NCBI GenBank assembly: GCA_965263215.1
Contig: OZ253663.1
Coordinates: 186,001 to 250,000 of the forward strand
Reading direction: 5' to 3'
DNA: 64,000 bases
DNA from: UBA1672 sp965263215
Lineage (GTDB): Bacteria > Pseudomonadota > Alphaproteobacteria > Micavibrionales > Micavibrionaceae
This document shows positions 1 to 8,290 of the stretch, piece after piece (positions within the stretch are counted from its first letter, which is position 1; the number at the start of each line of letters is the position of its first letter). The notes beneath the pieces are model-generated. The model made no database searches and was not told the DNA's origin. It was given only the letters and a program-made list of their open reading frames with translations. The position numbers and the translations under genes were made by a program.

Positions 1-514
1 CTTCACTTTCAAGGGTATAACCACCGCCATGCACCATTGAAACATCTCCTTCTAAAAAGAAACGCTCAGTATCTTGTCTGTATGCACCTGTCTTTGATTG
101 AACAGTAATCTCCACACCATCTTTCATGGTCATAACGCCGACGGGTTTCTCCAGCATTATCAGGTCTTTGTTGGTCTCCCCCTGAACAGCGCGTTCGGCG
201 ACAATACTATATGGTTGATTCTTATTATCTGTGCTTTCGAATTTAGGATTGAGCAATTCGTTTTTAGCAATTTCCTGATCTTTAATCTCGGGTGATTGCG
301 CAACTTCCTCAATCGGCACGATAACTTGTTCATCTACGCCCGGACGGATAAATAAAAACGCAATGACAACCGCCGCCGCCAAGGGCAAGGCCAAGCGCAT
401 CATCCGCACAAACGCCGTATAACGAACAGGCGAAAGCGCGTCACGATCACGCCGAATTAAGCGCTCCATGCGCTTTGATTGATTATTTTCGCTAACTAGG
501 TTTTCTATATCCAT
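1..514 (-). CDS. lptC: LptC, LPS export periplasmic/inner-membrane protein (partial, 3' end outside window)
   Basis: Reading leftward from the ATG at 514, 171 codons stay open to the window edge, so the C-terminus is missing. The protein has a basic N-terminus, one hydrophobic segment near residues 38-54 and then a beta-rich region, which is the bitopic LptC layout. LptC passes lipopolysaccharide from the LptBFG extractor to LptA in the periplasm. It directly follows kdsD on the same strand, as in many Alphaproteobacteria where rnd, kdsD, lptC, lptA and lptB are consecutive, and that context carries much of the assignment. The sequence itself is divergent, as is usual for the family. Confidence 0.8.
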   Translation of the reverse strand, partial: MDIENLVSENNQSKRMERLIRRDRDALSPVRYTAFVRMMRLALPLAAAVVIAFLFIRPGVDEQVIVPIEEVAQSPEIKDQEIAKNELLNPKFESTDNKNQPYSIVAERAVQGETNKDLIMLEKPVGVMTMKDGVEITVQSKTGAYRQDTERFFLEGDVSMVHGGGYTLESE

Positions 515-596
515 GTGACTAATTCTATGTACGGGGTTTGCTTTAGCACTCGAGAATATGCTTGCGCATTGCGGTAATATAGAAGCCTAAACTATG

Positions 597-1592
597 TTAT
601 GCAACGCCAGCTTGCAAACAATCCTGCAGGCGTATCATACCGCAAACTTTACCGTCTTCACCATCCGTCACAATCAAACTCGTGATGTACTGACCTTGTG
701 TTTTGGTCATAATATCCAACGCTTCCACGGCCAATGATTGTTTGGAAATCATCCTGGGGTTTGTACTCATGACCTCAATCACAGGCTTTTGCATTAAATC
801 AGGTGACATATGGCGTTTCAAATCACCATCCGTGACGATGCCTTGCAAGCTATCATCTTTAAACACAAGCACAGAACCTAGGTTTTTCTCAGTCAACGCA
901 ATCAACGCATCATCCATCAGCGCATCAGGATTTACAATCGGCAAATCATCGCCTGACACCATGAGCTCCGAAACAGTCAGCAGTTTTTGCCCTAATTTTC
1001 CACCCGGGTGGAACACTTTATATTGCTCAGGCGTTAAACCCATGCGCTCCAATAAGGCTACGGCCAGTGCATCACCATAGGCAATCATCATGGTGGTAGA
1101 TGTCGTTGGGGCCAAACCATTCGGACAAACTTCACCAACCTGCGGCAGCAGTAACGTGATGTCTGCATGACGCGCCAAGCTCGATTCCGGCTTACTGGTC
1201 ATAGCGATCAACGTGATATTGTATCGGCGCGTATAATGAATAAGATCAGAAAGCTCTGCATTTTCACCAGAATTGGAGAGCATCAACACAACATCATTTT
1301 CCGTGATCATTCCCATATCACCGTGACTGGCTTCACCCGGATGTACAAAATAAGACGGAGTCCCCGTAGAAGCCATGGTCGCGGCGATTTTGCGGGCAAC
1401 GTGGCCGCTTTTACCGATACCAGCGATGATCAACCGCCCTGATCCACGATCTATATTTTTCATGGAATCAACTGCCGTCACAGCTTTATGAAAGGAATCA
1501 TCAACCATATCTGCAAGGGTATGCAACGCATCCCCTTCGGTTTTCAAAACATGCACCGCGTGCCCTATATCTGTTTTTTGGATGTCGTCCAT
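597..1592 (-). CDS. kdsD: Arabinose-5-phosphate isomerase (KdsD/KpsF family)
   Basis: Converts ribulose 5-phosphate to arabinose 5-phosphate, the first step of Kdo synthesis for LPS. The N-terminal half is an SIS sugar-isomerase domain with GIGKSGH near residue 58, the HPGEASHGDMG stretch and SNSGE. The C-terminal third carries two CBS domains. The length of about 331 residues is normal for the family. The frame is open to a TTG at 1622 with a weak AAGG upstream, adding ten residues. The ATG at 1592 is preferred because the SIS fold then starts at the usual distance. It lies between rnd and lptC on the same strand and is probably cotranscribed with them. Confidence 0.93.
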   Translation of the reverse strand: MDDIQKTDIGHAVHVLKTEGDALHTLADMVDDSFHKAVTAVDSMKNIDRGSGRLIIAGIGKSGHVARKIAATMASTGTPSYFVHPGEASHGDMGMITENDVVLMLSNSGENAELSDLIHYTRRYNITLIAMTSKPESSLARHADITLLLPQVGEVCPNGLAPTTSTTMMIAYGDALAVALLERMGLTPEQYKVFHPGGKLGQKLLTVSELMVSGDDLPIVNPDALMDDALIALTEKNLGSVLVFKDDSLQGIVTDGDLKRHMSPDLMQKPVIEVMSTNPRMISKQSLAVEALDIMTKTQGQYITSLIVTDGEDGKVCGMIRLQDCLQAGVA

Positions 1593-1642
1593 AGTTGTCT
1601 TTTTCTGCGGTTGTGATGCCAAAATATTATGACCTTAATGCG

Positions 1643-2251
1643 TTAATGTTCAAAGATATCGTAGAACCACCCATTTAAATCCAGATCCGTGCGTGTCGAA
1701 ATGAAATCAAAGCAACTCTGCGCAAGCTCTGTACGGTTTTCACGCTCTAACATTGCATCTAATTTTCGTTTAAGCTGATGGAGGTAATATACATCACTTG
1801 CGGCATAAGCGAGCTGTTCGGGACTAAGCTCCTCCGCCCCCCAATCCGAAGATTGCTGCTGCTTGCTAAGATCAACACCGATCAAATCACGACATAAATG
1901 CCTGAGACCATGACGGTCTGTATAGGTGCGCACAAGCTTAGAGGCAATTTTCGTACAGTAAATATTCGGACAGTCTACGCCAAAGGTATATTTCATTATC
2001 GCAACGTCAAAACGCGCAAAGTGAAATAATTTCAAAACGCTTGGATCAGAAACTAATTTTTTTAAATTGGGCGCATCAAAGGACGGGTCAGTCATTTGCA
2101 CCAGGTGCGCCGTGCCATCTCCATTTGATAACTGAACCAAGCAGAGCCTGTCACGGTTAGGGTTCAGCCCCATTGTTTCGGTGTCAATCGCAACGATTTT
2201 ACCTAAATCAAGCCCATCGGGTAAATCATTTATATGTAGTGTGATGCTCAT
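1643..2251 (-). CDS. rnd: Ribonuclease D, short form
   Basis: A DEDDy-type 3'-5' exoribonuclease that trims tRNA and other structured RNA. The exonuclease motifs are visible: I with D23 and E25 in AIDTETMGL, II with the aspartate of FHFARFDVAIMKY, and III with YAASD near residues 149-153. The protein is 202 residues long, about half of the E. coli enzyme, and lacks the HRDC domains. This short form is common in Alphaproteobacteria. The gene leads the rnd-kdsD-lptC row. The 229 bases upstream separate it from the divergent receiver/GGDEF gene. Confidence 0.9.
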   Translation of the reverse strand: MSITLHINDLPDGLDLGKIVAIDTETMGLNPNRDRLCLVQLSNGDGTAHLVQMTDPSFDAPNLKKLVSDPSVLKLFHFARFDVAIMKYTFGVDCPNIYCTKIASKLVRTYTDRHGLRHLCRDLIGVDLSKQQQSSDWGAEELSPEQLAYAASDVYYLHQLKRKLDAMLERENRTELAQSCFDFISTRTDLDLNGWFYDIFEH

Positions 2252-2391
2252 TATTGTCCTTTAGCCACCGTAATCATTAACTTTCAGAGCTTTGTACCTT
2301 AAAGGAAATAAACCCGCAAATAAATACAGGATTTTCGACTTAACTTTTATTAGTGTTTTTTAAAGATTTTTTTGCCATTATCAACGAGCAA

Positions 2392-2408
2392 TATACTAAA
2401 GTAGTATA
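2392..2408. promoter_or_regulatory. Perfect 7-3-7 inverted repeat, possible operator
   Basis: The arms TATACTA and TAGTATA flank AAG exactly. The left arm contains a -10-like TATACT, about 84 bases before the receiver/GGDEF gene. The site lies in the divergent spacer between rnd and that gene. An operator overlapping a promoter is a reasonable reading, but no well-spaced -35 box is evident. Confidence 0.35.
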
Positions 2409-2480
2409 GATTCTAATGAAATTATCTTTTGAATACACAAGCATACACATAACAGGGCACACCAAATAAGGGCACATACA

Positions 2481-3308
2481 ATGAAAATCCTCGTAGTTGA
2501 TAGAGAAGATATAACAGCGCAGTTAATGAACAACAGACTGGAAACACTCGGGCATAAAATCACCGAAGAGCCGGTTAAGAACAACGCAGTCGAGCGCATG
2601 GGCCAAGAAGATTATGATATCGTTTTTATTGACCCTGCGCCCCTTACCAGCGCGCAGCCCGTTATTCAGAAATTACGCCGTGCAACAGGTCGCTACCCCT
2701 ACATCGTTCAGATGGGTGCAGATACTCAGCAGTTAGAAGCAATTCAAAGTGGTGGCAATGACGCCATAACAAAGCCAATAGATCCCGCGGAACTGGATAC
2801 AAAGGTAGACAATGCACGCTATTTGCTTTCCTTAATCAAACGTATCGGCGATGACAGTGAAGACTTCCCGAGTGCGGGCGGTATCATCGCGAAATCAGCC
2901 TTTAATCAGCTGTTCCTTTCGGCGATTGATCGTGCAGATCGTTACGGCGAGCGTACATTTATTGTTTTCATAGGTATTAAGAACTACCAGACTATTTATG
3001 AAACAGAAGGCCCATACGCGGCCGATTACGTTGTTGCGAAACTTTCGAAACATCTTGTTCAATTACGCAGACAATCAGACATTATCGCGCAGACCGAAGG
3101 GTACGAATATGCCTTGTTATTACAGCGTCCATTATACGAAACCGAACCCGTAGAAGCCGCAAACCGCTTCGCAGAAGCCGTCAGTAATTTTGCAGATTTA
3201 TTCAAAACCGACGGTATGGCACCGGAAGTCTACGTACAGCTTATTGACTTGCCCGTCGGATCACGGATTATCACACATGATATCACCGAAGAGCACGTAA
3301 AAAGCTAG
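2481..3308 (+). CDS. Receiver domain plus catalytically dead GGDEF domain protein; putative c-di-GMP receptor
   Basis: Residues 1-115 form a response-regulator receiver with phospho-acceptor D51 (VFIDPAP) and the conserved lysine K98 in TKP. The usual acidic pair is reduced to D7. Residues 135-270 form a GGDEF-like domain in which the catalytic signature has become EGYEY (206-210), and the metal/substrate aspartate strand reads FIGIKNY. Cyclase activity is therefore very unlikely. The allosteric RxxD motif is intact as RQSD (197-200), at the normal distance from the dead active site. This is the pattern of c-di-GMP effectors such as PopA. The gene lies directly before the polysaccharide module, so control of that module is inferred. 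A weak AAAAGC/GCTTTT hairpin spans the stop codon. Confidence 0.75.
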   Translation: MKILVVDREDITAQLMNNRLETLGHKITEEPVKNNAVERMGQEDYDIVFIDPAPLTSAQPVIQKLRRATGRYPYIVQMGADTQQLEAIQSGGNDAITKPIDPAELDTKVDNARYLLSLIKRIGDDSEDFPSAGGIIAKSAFNQLFLSAIDRADRYGERTFIVFIGIKNYQTIYETEGPYAADYVVAKLSKHLVQLRRQSDIIAQTEGYEYALLLQRPLYETEPVEAANRFAEAVSNFADLFKTDGMAPEVYVQLIDLPVGSRIITHDITEEHVKS

Positions 3309-3469
3309 GGCTTTTCGCCAACTTTTATATATTTCATAGATTTAATACACAATTTTGGAAATTTTATGAGTTTTCAAATGTTGCGTGCTTGCCCCCCTAT
3401 GGCAAAGGCATTATCATACATTTGATGCTGAATACGTTTTTTCAACCCGTGTGAATTTATAAAAAATCT

Positions 3470-4042
3470 ATGTTTTTCAAGGCCTTTCGTACAATTAATT
3501 ATAGTTTTTTTATGACACTGCTAAGCTTGTTGGCTTTTCAGCCATCAACCGCACATGCTGATAATTCTGTGTCACATGGTGAAACAATTAAAGTGGTCGT
3601 ACAGGGCGAAAAAGACCTCAGTGGCCCCTATTACATTGATGGCGCGGGCAACATCCAAATGCCGATGATTGGTGATGTTCACGTTGCTGGCAAAAGCCCA
3701 AGTGAAATCAGAGATCATATCTCGACACGCTTACGTGATGGATACATTAAAAACCCCGTTGTTTCAGTTAAATCCACAAGCGTTAAAAATGTACCGGCCA
3801 ATGCAACCCGACAAATATATGTTGTTGGTGAAGTAAAAAACCCCGGTTACTACGCGCTTCCGCCGAACGCCTCGCACATACTCAACATCGTTGCTTTGGC
3901 TGGTGGATACACAGATAAAGCCGACAAACAAGAATTTGAAATCGTGCGTAATGTCAAAGGCACACATTATCGTAAAAAAGCCCAAACGGGCGCTTTAGAG
4001 TATTTGGATGGCGACATTATCATCATAAAGGAGCGTTTATAA
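3470..4042 (+). CDS. Polysaccharide export protein, Wza/OPX family (short form)
   Basis: A 190-residue protein with a signal peptide (hydrophobic core about 11-25, AHA cleavage site near 30). A poly-export domain follows (VVVQGEKDLSGPYYIDGAGNIQMPMIGDV), then one SLBB-type beta-grasp region (IYVVGEVKNPGYY). No lipobox cysteine is present, unlike Wza itself. It lacks the extra SLBB repeats and the outer-membrane helix of the full-length family, so it is probably the periplasmic adaptor or gate type. It is followed 13 bases later by the co-polymerase/kinase gene, which makes the role in polysaccharide export firm. The start lacks a clear ribosome site. Confidence 0.85.
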   Translation: MFFKAFRTINYSFFMTLLSLLAFQPSTAHADNSVSHGETIKVVVQGEKDLSGPYYIDGAGNIQMPMIGDVHVAGKSPSEIRDHISTRLRDGYIKNPVVSVKSTSVKNVPANATRQIYVVGEVKNPGYYALPPNASHILNIVALAGGYTDKADKQEFEIVRNVKGTHYRKKAQTGALEYLDGDIIIIKERL

Positions 4043-4055
4043 ACGATTACGCCTT

Positions 4056-6140
4056 ATGACTGATCACGTACAAAAACAAAAGAATGACCCATCGCATCGT
4101 ATTTCGAGCATACTACATCGCCGAAAAATGATGGTTATGGGCATATTCTTACTTCTATTTTCCACTTGCGCACTACTGATACAAAGCCTGAAACCTGTTT
4201 ATGTGGCACATGCGCAAATCGCCTTTGATGATCAAGATGAAACCTTCATTAAAACACAACAGCATCGTATAAAATCTCTTGCGACAGGCCGTCAGGTCGT
4301 TGCAGGGCTTAATTTATTTGACGATGAAAATTTTGGTGCAAAAGGATCCGTAAATCCCCCGCAATTCAAAAGCCTGAATGTTCATAATACCTCCAATAAC
4401 GGTATCTCTGATGGCATTTCAAAAGATCATGCCGTATTGATCAAAAGCGTATTAGCGCCTCTTGCTGTCACGCAAGAGCCAAACTCCAATATTTTGAAAC
4501 TATCTTATGCCCATCATAACCCGGACAGAGCGTCACAAATTCTGAGTGCTTTTATCCGTCATTATGTCGCAGATCAGAACATCGAAGATATTTATCGGCA
4601 GCCTGCACAGTCTTATGGCGCGCAGTGGCAAGACTCACTTCTTTTGAGCCTGAGCGAAGCACATAATGTTTTGGAGGACATTAAGACCAAACAAACTCAG
4701 CGCATCGGTACAATCGCCAAAAATCAAATTGACGTGAAATATAAAAGAGCGCAAGAAACTGTTTTGGATCTTAAAAACCAACTCAGCCAGTTCTTAGGCG
4801 AAAATGACACCCTGAAACTAACCCCGAGCGCATCGGTTTTAAGAAACTCACCTGATATTCAAGTTTTAAGACAGGACGAAAAAGCCCTGAAACGTAAACT
4901 TGAAAAATTATCATTACGCTACGGCGATGCCCACCCTAAAATCATCAACACAAAGTTAGAACTTGCCCAAATTGAGCAGGATATTCATGAAGAGAGCCAC
5001 GCCATTATGCTGGATCTGAAGATCAAACATGATCACGCTACGGCACGTTTGCAAGAGCTTAGCGCACGAAGAAAAAAAGCCGAAACATCCGAATTAGCGC
5101 ACAATGATACACAATTTGATCATCTTGAAAATGCACTGATGAGCGTTGAAGACTTGCTCGCTCAAATTGAAAGCGCTAGCGGTCCGGGTGTTCCTATGCA
5201 TGTCAGGCAGTCTTCAAACATCCATGTCATCTCACCGGCAACGCCTCCCCTACTTCCTGTGTTTCCAAACAGAATTAAGCTCACAGGCTTATCTTTAACA
5301 TTATCGATTATCTTAGCCATGCTGATTGTTATCCTCATTGAAAAGAACCGCAAAACCTTCCTCAATGGCGGACAGTTGGAGAGCACAACAGACCATGCAT
5401 GTTTCGCGCTGATCCCGAATGTAAAAGGTGATAAAGGCAAAGCCATGGCGGATTATGTGCTTGATCACCCAAGCTCTGATGTTGCCGAGGCGGTGCGCAA
5501 CCTCGCCTTAAATATCAAATTATCTGCTAAGAAAACCACCCATAAAACGGGACAGGTTATGATGCTTACATCCTCTAAGCCGAATGAAGGTAAAACTACG
5601 CTCTGTGCATGGCTTGCCCGTTTAAGCGCACGTTCCGGCATGCGCGTCCTTTTGATTGACGGTGATTTACGCTCGCCTTGTTTGCACACATCATTGGGGC
5701 GAAAAAATACTCTGTCTTTGGTTGATTACCTCAGCGGTGCGCATAAATTAGAAGAAGTGATCGACACAAAAGACCCTTCAGGCCTGCACGCCATATATGG
5801 TCGCGCCGTCCCGAACAGCGCTCTGGATTTAGTTTCATCAAAGAAAATGGACAAACTGATCCTATCCTTGAAAAATGATTACGACCTCATCATTATCGAT
5901 ACACCTGCCTGTATGGCGGTATCAGATGCCCGCGCTATTCAGAAAAATTGTGATCAACTTCTTTATGTAGTGGCTTGGCATAGGACAAGAAAAGAAGTTG
6001 TCCACAGCGGATTGTCACAATTTGAGAAATTCGAAAACCTACAGATATCAACGGTTTTAACCAATGTTGATGTCAAAAAACACGTCCAATTCGGCTTCGG
6101 CGAAGTCGTAAGCGACTATGGCACATATAAACCTGCCTAA
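4056..6140 (+). CDS. Polysaccharide co-polymerase with BY-type tyrosine autokinase domain (Wzc-like)
   Basis: An inner-membrane protein of 694 residues that controls chain length and export of surface polysaccharide. It has TM1 at about 24-44, a long periplasmic Wzz/GNVR domain with coiled coil (about 190-360), and TM2 at about 408-429. A cytoplasmic kinase follows, with Walker A SSKPNEGKTT (about 506-515), Walker A' LLIDGDLR (about 532) and Walker B LIIIDTPA (about 610). The C-terminal tyrosine cluster is reduced to two tyrosines in the last eight residues (DYGTYKPA), so phosphorylation control may be weak or different. It sits in one run with the export gene upstream and two unknown membrane genes downstream. 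Confidence 0.88.
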   Translation: MTDHVQKQKNDPSHRISSILHRRKMMVMGIFLLLFSTCALLIQSLKPVYVAHAQIAFDDQDETFIKTQQHRIKSLATGRQVVAGLNLFDDENFGAKGSVNPPQFKSLNVHNTSNNGISDGISKDHAVLIKSVLAPLAVTQEPNSNILKLSYAHHNPDRASQILSAFIRHYVADQNIEDIYRQPAQSYGAQWQDSLLLSLSEAHNVLEDIKTKQTQRIGTIAKNQIDVKYKRAQETVLDLKNQLSQFLGENDTLKLTPSASVLRNSPDIQVLRQDEKALKRKLEKLSLRYGDAHPKIINTKLELAQIEQDIHEESHAIMLDLKIKHDHATARLQELSARRKKAETSELAHNDTQFDHLENALMSVEDLLAQIESASGPGVPMHVRQSSNIHVISPATPPLLPVFPNRIKLTGLSLTLSIILAMLIVILIEKNRKTFLNGGQLESTTDHACFALIPNVKGDKGKAMADYVLDHPSSDVAEAVRNLALNIKLSAKKTTHKTGQVMMLTSSKPNEGKTTLCAWLARLSARSGMRVLLIDGDLRSPCLHTSLGRKNTLSLVDYLSGAHKLEEVIDTKDPSGLHAIYGRAVPNSALDLVSSKKMDKLILSLKNDYDLIIIDTPACMAVSDARAIQKNCDQLLYVVAWHRTRKEVVHSGLSQFEKFENLQISTVLTNVDVKKHVQFGFGEVVSDYGTYKPA

Positions 6141-6160
6141 AAATCGCATATTATTGATGC

Positions 6161-6475
6161 ATGCGATTCGCTAAACCTCATACCTCGAGGCGCGGGGCGT
6201 TTCTATTTATCGCCCTGTTTTCATGCCTACAAATCACTCTCGGCTTTTTCCTTATCAATGGGAACGGGAACGATTCCGTATTGTCTGACGACATATACGG
6301 AGCAATGAGCCTTGCTCAATCGGAACCCGAAGCAGCCACCCCCCTAGACCTAAACGCGATTGAACCTGCATCAGGTGATATCACTGACGAAACCATTAAT
6401 CAGACAAACGATGAAGAAGACATCATCACCAAAAAACTGATTGAGTCCCTATCTAATTTATCCACTGTGGAGTAA
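6161..6475 (+). CDS. Unknown small single-pass membrane protein in polysaccharide module
   Basis: A 104-residue protein with a basic N-terminus, one hydrophobic segment (about 12-33) and a very acidic, Asp/Glu/Thr-rich remainder, probably periplasmic. I recognise no family. It lies 20 bases after the kinase gene and 14 before the multispanning gene on the same strand, so it is likely part of the same transcript. The ribosome site is weak. Codon use looks like that of its neighbours. It could be an accessory subunit of the polysaccharide machinery, which is inference from position. Confidence 0.6.
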   Translation: MRFAKPHTSRRGAFLFIALFSCLQITLGFFLINGNGNDSVLSDDIYGAMSLAQSEPEAATPLDLNAIEPASGDITDETINQTNDEEDIITKKLIESLSNLSTVE

Positions 6476-6489
6476 CGGAGTAGAGTAAA

Positions 6490-7356
6490 ATGTCTTACTA
6501 TTCATCGAAACAACCCGGTTTGTTTTTATACATTGGGCTGGTCATCATCAGCGTTCTTAGCTTCCTGTTCGTGGATATGAGTTCAATGCATATTGGTATC
6601 CTCGCGATATTATGGGGCACGTTCACGGCTCTGCGCGCACTTTCCCTTTATGAGATGAGCGAGCACTACGAAGCCTATGCAGATACCAGCACGGTTTCAA
6701 AAAACAACAACGCGCAAAGCTCCGCTCTTGCCTATGATCTGATGCACCGCATGAATGCAGGGCGTAATATGAAGCGTGGCATGCTCGCGCTCTATTGTTT
6801 GAATGACCGCACCATTTTATGGTTCACGTTTGCCCTGCTCTACACTGCGTTTTATTTGCATATCAGCACACCCGTTTTAACAAAGAACGCCTTGATGGAA
6901 ACCATGTGTGTCATGTTCATGATTGGTGCCACCTTCTGGGCGGGGCAAAGCTACGCCTACAGCACAAAAATATCCCGCATGATGATCGGCCTTTTCGCCG
7001 CCTTATTCACGTTGAGTGTGGTGAATCTTCAAGGCAGCATGTCTTACGGAATTTTGGCTCAAACTCTATCAGAAACGGCTTTTCTGGACATCAACAGTCC
7101 GCAAACCGTTTTGGTTGTGCTCGCCCTCTACAGCATGGCTGCCATGCTCTATGCACTTGTTCAACAAAATAAGAGCGTCGGTAATATCGTATTCGGCCTT
7201 GGGCTTGTTATTATCCTCGCGGCGTTCCATATCATGTTAGAGCCAACACCCGCCTCTGCCGCGCTTTGGATGTCTGGTTGGGGGTTGTTTTCCGTTTTCT
7301 GGATACGCGCCTACGGGACGCAGGAAAAAAGATATGTCATCTATCAATGCGTATAG
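6490..7356 (+). CDS. Unknown polytopic membrane protein (about 8 TM) in polysaccharide module
   Basis: A 288-residue protein with a good ribosome site (GGAG nine bases before the ATG). Hydrophobic stretches suggest about eight helices, at roughly 10-28, 33-50, 108-126, 138-158, 165-183, 203-222, 230-250 and 255-274. A polar cytoplasmic-looking loop with AYDLMHRM lies between helices 2 and 3. No polymerase, flippase or exosortase signature is evident. It closes the plus-strand run that starts with the receiver/GGDEF gene. Its position fits a Wzy/Wzx-like or exosortase-like role, but the sequence does not prove one. Confidence 0.6.
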   Translation: MSYYSSKQPGLFLYIGLVIISVLSFLFVDMSSMHIGILAILWGTFTALRALSLYEMSEHYEAYADTSTVSKNNNAQSSALAYDLMHRMNAGRNMKRGMLALYCLNDRTILWFTFALLYTAFYLHISTPVLTKNALMETMCVMFMIGATFWAGQSYAYSTKISRMMIGLFAALFTLSVVNLQGSMSYGILAQTLSETAFLDINSPQTVLVVLALYSMAAMLYALVQQNKSVGNIVFGLGLVIILAAFHIMLEPTPASAALWMSGWGLFSVFWIRAYGTQEKRYVIYQCV

Positions 7357-7358
7357 AT

Positions 7359-7387
7359 TTGACACAATAAGAAAATAATCCTATATT
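7359..7387 (+). promoter_or_regulatory. Sigma70-type promoter, consensus-like
   Basis: TTGACA (7359-7364) and TATATT (7382-7387) are separated by exactly 17 bases, close to the vegetative consensus. Transcription would begin near 7394, reading into the leader hairpin at 7418 and then the 111-residue ORF. The promoter begins three bases after the end of the preceding gene. Confidence 0.6.
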
Positions 7388-7417
7388 ATAAATTAAATCA
7401 CCAGAATTGTATGTTCG

Positions 7418-7446
7418 CCCTGCCGGAAAGCCGCGCAGGGTTTTTT
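7418..7446 (+). terminator. Rho-independent terminator/attenuator in a leader
   Basis: The stem CCCTGC/GCAGGG is extended by CGG/CCG around an AAAG loop, with one bulged C, and is followed directly by six T. It lies about 25-45 bases after the predicted start of the 7359 promoter and only 16 bases before the ribosome site of the 7472 gene. It could therefore end the upstream module, attenuate the downstream gene, or make a short RNA of about 55 nt. Confidence 0.65.
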
Positions 7447-7471
7447 ATTTTTTATATAAAGGAGATAACCC

Positions 7472-7807
7472 ATGACAACCCTACTGCCCCAAGATTTAAA
7501 CGATAACCCGATTCCCGCCTTACGGATGAAATCAGGCGGCGCGCATTCCATCGCCGCGGGCGGTAGCTCCACGCGTAACTCAACCGCCTTTGAAGCCGAC
7601 ACACAAATCGTCAGCCTCTATGCCGATGTGCCCGTCTATATCGCCTTCGGGGATAATACCGTAACCGCCAGCAGCGCTGATCATTACCTGCCCGCGGGGC
7701 TGTATTATGATGTATCCATCGGCGGCGACCACAGCGCGCATTACACTCACATTGCCGTCCTGCAAGCAAGCAGCGCCGGCACGCTCTATATTTCGGAGAA
7801 GGAGTAA
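7472..7807 (+). CDS. Small beta-rich protein resembling phage structural accessory proteins
   Basis: A 111-residue protein with a strong ribosome site (AAGGAG) just before the ATG. The pattern VYIAFGDNTVTASSADHYLPAG, then repeated short beta strands ending in GTLYISE, is like small beta-sandwich proteins found in phage and prophage tail regions. That resemblance is from memory of the fold pattern, not from a search. The gene is visibly richer in GC, with frequent gcc and ggc codons, than the membrane genes before it, which suggests transfer. Its stop is one base from the convergent stop of the next gene. No other phage gene is nearby. Confidence 0.55.
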   Translation: MTTLLPQDLNDNPIPALRMKSGGAHSIAAGGSSTRNSTAFEADTQIVSLYADVPVYIAFGDNTVTASSADHYLPAGLYYDVSIGGDHSAHYTHIAVLQASSAGTLYISEKE

Positions 7808-7808
7808 A

Positions 7809-8288
7809 TTACTTTTCAAAAGGCTGAGATTTATTGGAGACACCGATTACCCAGCCTTTTGTAACTAAATATTCTGCGTAAAACTTATTGGGACCGAATA
7901 TATGGACGACTTCGTCATCTTTATCACCGTTAAAATCCATAAACTCAATTCTGATTGCATTTTCAAATTCTAAACGAATATCTAATTGAGAAATCATTTG
8001 AATGGACAATAATTTCTTTAGTTTTATGTTCTCTAATTTATCATTGAGTTCACCTAAAGAATCTACGACTTCAGAACTACCGCATAATACTTCATTATTT
8101 TTTATTACACGCCATGCTGCATAATAAGTACCAATCTCCCATTCACCGTAATACGGGTCTACTAGACTGGCGTCATTATGAAAAATTCTCTCTCCGAAAC
8201 CAATGTGTAACATTCGCCTATCCGTTACCCTTTTGCGGCAACAATTAAGACCAATCATATTTTGTACGATATCAGGAATCTTGCCCAT
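7809..8288 (-). CDS. Hypothetical protein, immunity-protein-like
   Basis: A 159-residue cytoplasmic protein without a signal or membrane segments. The central WRVIKNNEVLCGSSE and EYGEWEIGTYYAAWR-type pattern, followed by LDIRLEFENAIRIEF, resembles the beta-rich orphan immunity or DUF families often spread near toxin loci. I cannot name the family. It is more AT-rich than recR, which begins three bases upstream, and is probably read through from recR. No toxin gene accompanies it, so a solitary acquired gene is the simplest reading. Confidence 0.5.
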   Translation of the reverse strand: MGKIPDIVQNMIGLNCCRKRVTDRRMLHIGFGERIFHNDASLVDPYYGEWEIGTYYAAWRVIKNNEVLCGSSEVVDSLGELNDKLENIKLKKLLSIQMISQLDIRLEFENAIRIEFMDFNGDKDDEVVHIFGPNKFYAEYLVTKGWVIGVSNKSQPFEK

Positions 8289-8290
8289 TG

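Noticed and set aside
98..295. Plus-strand ORF opposite lptC
   Set aside because: It is a shadow of the lptC frame, with no ribosome site and no recognisable composition.
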